Part shown: positions 61,554 to 64,000 of the stretch, piece after piece | Position numbering within the stretch: position 1 is the first letter of the stretch | Layout of the letters: each line of letters begins with the position of its first letter | NCBI GenBank assembly: GCA_964588335.1 | Contig: CAZPOV010000003.1 | Location: forward strand, 246,154 to 310,153 | From: JAGQZY01 sp964588335 | GTDB lineage: Bacteria; Bdellovibrionota; Bdellovibrionia; Bdellovibrionales; JAGQZY01 | Direction: 5' to 3' | Length of the DNA stretch: 64,000 nucleotides | The notes under the pieces: model-generated | What the model was told of the DNA's origin: nothing | What the model saw: the letters and a program-made list of their open reading frames with translations, nothing else | The model's database searches: none | Program-made: the position numbers and the translations under genes

Positions 61554-63995
61554 TTAACCCTTGCGATTGAGATACTCTTCTTGAGTGAACGAATCGACTT
61601 GGATGGCATCGTTTCGCATCTCTTCCGCTTTTTTAATGGTATCAAACTCTTCTTGAGTGATGACATTCTTCTGTAGAGCCTCATCAAGCAAGAACGACGC
61701 ACGCTTTTTGGGAAGGGTTTTATCTTTCACTGCTTTGCGAATCTTACGCTCGATCGTCTCAGCTTTCTTAACCATTTTAAAAGCGTTATCCAAACGAGTC
61801 AGTGGCTCTTCTGGATCGTCGGACAGGTAAATTCCTTGGGTCAAACGATCGCGCTGTTCGGTATCCTGCTGGATAAGATGAGCCAACTCATGGGATAACT
61901 TGTCCGACACTTCGCCATCAAGACTGTTAAAACGCGTCCACCAAGCAAACGGACCGTTGAACAACCAAGACAACCCGGGAACCTTGATATTCTCAAAAAT
62001 ACCCTCAAAGCCTTTTTGGATTTCTTGGAATCCCATATTCGCCGTGTACTGAACAATCGGCCAATCCTCTTTGCGCTCCCCTTCTTCTTTGTAACGACGA
62101 AGAACACAGGTAATAAGATACATCCACCCTAAAATGTCGGCGTATCGTCCGGTCATTTTTCCTTTGGTTTTAAGAGCTCCACCTAAGGTTCCCATAGCCA
62201 CGTCCGCCATCAGGGCAAACACGGCGGATGTCCAAGCCAACTTTTGATAGATCCGTCGGGCACGACCCCCTGGGGTGAAAACAAACATTCCCCGGGTGAA
62301 AGTGAGAACAATGGTACGGCATAAGTTGGCTACCACATGTCCGATATGGCCCCAGAAAGCATTATCAAAACCTTTGAGGTCATTGTTTTCAACCGCAGAG
62401 ACCTCTTTGTAGGCGAAAGGGTGAGCACGCAGAGCCCCTTGTCCGAAAATAATCAGAGTTCGGGTCATAATATTCGCGCCCTCAACGGTGATCCCAATCG
62501 GAGCCGCAATATATGGATGGGCCATCACGTTGCGTGGACCACGCGAGATTCCCGCGCCCCCTAGTACGTCCATGGCGTCAATGACGGTTTTTCGCATCAT
62601 TTCGGTGTTGTAGTATTTGGCGATGGCAGTCACAACCGGCGATTTAATACCACTGTCGATGGAACCGGCTGTAAAAATTCGACAAGACTCCATGATGTAG
62701 TTCATTCCGACAATACGAGCAATGGCCTCTTCAACACCTTCAAAACGTCCAACACTCAAACCAAATTGCTTTCGGTTGGTGGCGTGGGCCGAAACGGCGC
62801 GACTGGCGTATTTACCGGCACCGGCACTTTGTGACGGCAACGAAATACCTCGCCCGGCGGTCAAACAATCCATCAGCATGCCCCAGCCTTTACCGCAACC
62901 ATCAAGACCACCGACCACGGTTTCATCAATTGGCACCACCACATCGTGACCTTCAGTGGGACAATTGTAAAAGGGTACGCACAACGGATCGTGACGTTCA
63001 CCGACGACAACTCCAGGCGTGTTGGTTGGAATCAAGGCACAAGTGATTCCCACATCCTCACCTTTACCCAAAAGGTTTTCAGGGTCGCGAAGACGGAAAG
63101 CCACACCCAAGAGAGTCGAAATAGCCGCCAAGGTGATCCAGCGCTTGTTCCAATTCATTTTCATGTACAGACGGCCATCTTCGCCTTTGAAGACGACAGC
63201 ATCCGATTGGATAGACCCGGCATCACTTCCCGCATTGGGCTCAGTCAGAGCAAAACAGGGAATTTCGTCACCCGTGGCGAGACGGGGTAGATATTTTTTC
63301 TTTTGTTCTTCGGTTCCGTAGTTATGAAGGAGTTCGGCTGGCCCCAACGAGTTGGGAACCATGATGAAAACGGACAAACCAATGGAGCGAGTCGAAAGTT
63401 TCGCGATCACTTCACTGTGAGCCAAAGCTGAAAAGCCCAAGCCGCCATCTTTTTCAGGAATAATCATACCGAAGAATTTTTCTTTTTTAATATAATCTAA
63501 AGCCTCTTTCGGCAGTTGGCGGGTTTCCCAAAGCTTCCAATCATCCACCAACGAGCAAAGAGTATCGACTTTTTCATCGATGATTGTTTTCTCTTTATCC
63601 GTTAACGAGGGATAGGGCTCTTTAAGTATTTTTTTGAAATTGGGTTTTCCCGAAAACAAGTCGGATTCAATCCAAACCACTCCAGCATCCAAAGCGGTTC
63701 TTTCGGTTTCCGAAATTTTTGGAATCAATCCTAATTTTTTAAATAAATTGAGAACGATACTTGAAACGGCAAACCTTCGAATCGGTGTGTTAAATATAAC
63801 GGCGATAACCAGGTAAGCAATAATCACAGGAAGGGGAGCACTCCAGCCCAACAATAAAACCAATCCCACAATCGTCCACAAGATTAATGGGGCCGCAAAA
63901 TAACCCAATAACAACAGAGCGAAAATGCTACCAAGACAATACATCCAGCTGCATTCACCTGTGAAAAAACCCATGAAACTTTCTAAACTTTCCAC
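61554..63995 (-). CDS. fadE: Acyl-CoA dehydrogenase FadE
   Basis: An 813-residue enzyme that carries out the first step of fatty acid beta-oxidation. It has two N-terminal membrane helices (about 20-70), then TALDAGVVWIESDLFSGKPN, VPNSLGPAELLHNYGTEEQKKKYLP, EIPCFALTEPNAGSDAG, MNWNKRWITLA and GITVEGANIMTRTLIIFGQGALRAHP, all corresponding closely to E. coli FadE (814 residues). Length therefore agrees. The start is GTG 63995, five bases from the window edge, or ATG 63974; it could also extend beyond the edge. The bidirectional terminator follows its stop. Confidence 0.93.
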   Translation of the reverse strand: MESLESFMGFFTGECSWMYCLGSIFALLLLGYFAAPLILWTIVGLVLLLGWSAPLPVIIAYLVIAVIFNTPIRRFAVSSIVLNLFKKLGLIPKISETERTALDAGVVWIESDLFSGKPNFKKILKEPYPSLTDKEKTIIDEKVDTLCSLVDDWKLWETRQLPKEALDYIKKEKFFGMIIPEKDGGLGFSALAHSEVIAKLSTRSIGLSVFIMVPNSLGPAELLHNYGTEEQKKKYLPRLATGDEIPCFALTEPNAGSDAGSIQSDAVVFKGEDGRLYMKMNWNKRWITLAAISTLLGVAFRLRDPENLLGKGEDVGITCALIPTNTPGVVVGERHDPLCVPFYNCPTEGHDVVVPIDETVVGGLDGCGKGWGMLMDCLTAGRGISLPSQSAGAGKYASRAVSAHATNRKQFGLSVGRFEGVEEAIARIVGMNYIMESCRIFTAGSIDSGIKSPVVTAIAKYYNTEMMRKTVIDAMDVLGGAGISRGPRNVMAHPYIAAPIGITVEGANIMTRTLIIFGQGALRAHPFAYKEVSAVENNDLKGFDNAFWGHIGHVVANLCRTIVLTFTRGMFVFTPGGRARRIYQKLAWTSAVFALMADVAMGTLGGALKTKGKMTGRYADILGWMYLITCVLRRYKEEGERKEDWPIVQYTANMGFQEIQKGFEGIFENIKVPGLSWLFNGPFAWWTRFNSLDGEVSDKLSHELAHLIQQDTEQRDRLTQGIYLSDDPEEPLTRLDNAFKMVKKAETIERKIRKAVKDKTLPKKRASFLLDEALQKNVITQEEFDTIKKAEEMRNDAIQVDSFTQEEYLNRKG

Positions 63996-64000
63996 GACAA

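Overview
The window looks like chromosomal DNA of a Bdellovibrio-like bacterium (Bdellovibrionota). This rests on gene content, not on a marker gene: many small lipoproteins end their signal peptide in NCG/NCS (for example at 37298-37819, 37834-38550, 51284-52000), exported hydrolases and nucleases are frequent, TTG and GTG starts are common, and housekeeping genes of proteobacterial type (mutM, sohB, ftsK, tdk, arfB, fadE) are mixed with large exported proteins of unknown function. I see no rRNA, tRNA, CRISPR array, prophage or plasmid functions. Both strands are used about equally and genes are tightly packed.

Layout. 1-8.7 kb: a partial gene, a DUF3253/flavin-reductase pair, a solute-binding protein coupled to a hybrid histidine kinase, three lipoproteins, and a 7TM-AraC regulator whose start lies beside a perfect inverted repeat. 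9-18 kb: an exported protein, a glutamine amidotransferase, a VC0807-type membrane protein, an alpha/beta hydrolase overlapping an M14 carboxypeptidase, mutM, a PilJ-type sensor kinase, DUF3307 and a coiled-coil protein. 18-29.5 kb, all on the plus strand: sohB, two glycosyltransferases, a 1187-aa/218-aa coupled exported pair, two adjacent exported nucleases (EEP family and EndA) and small exported cysteine proteins, closed by two tandem terminators.

29.5-36 kb, all on the minus strand: hmgA and DUF423, then a compact operon of an NDH-2-like/SelD-like fusion, a probable DUF432 protein, an MscS channel and an RNA m5C methyltransferase. 36-41 kb: an MFS transporter, two lipoproteins (one with two haem motifs), a possible small RNA with an orphan terminator, a membrane protein, and a REP/RAYT unit bounded by 57-bp inverted repeats. 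41-54 kb: an AsmA-like protein overlapping a DUF885 peptidase, small genes, arfB, an EamA exporter and a 2Fe-2S ferredoxin separated by an 18-bp-arm perfect palindrome, an FKBP lipoprotein, a UMF1-type MFS protein, tdk and corA. 54-64 kb: a probable DUF2145 protein, an FtsK without the gamma domain, exported proteins including a 1008-aa protein with a possible cysteine-peptidase fold, and fadE.

Shared themes are degradation of macromolecules outside the cytoplasm (nucleases, carboxypeptidase, DUF885 peptidase, hydrolases) and use of the products (thymidine kinase, homogentisate dioxygenase, acyl-CoA dehydrogenase). That suits a predator or scavenger, but the lifestyle is inferred. The most unusual items are the SelD-like fusion operon, the REP/RAYT unit, the palindromes at the starts of regulatory and transporter genes, and the candidate small RNA.
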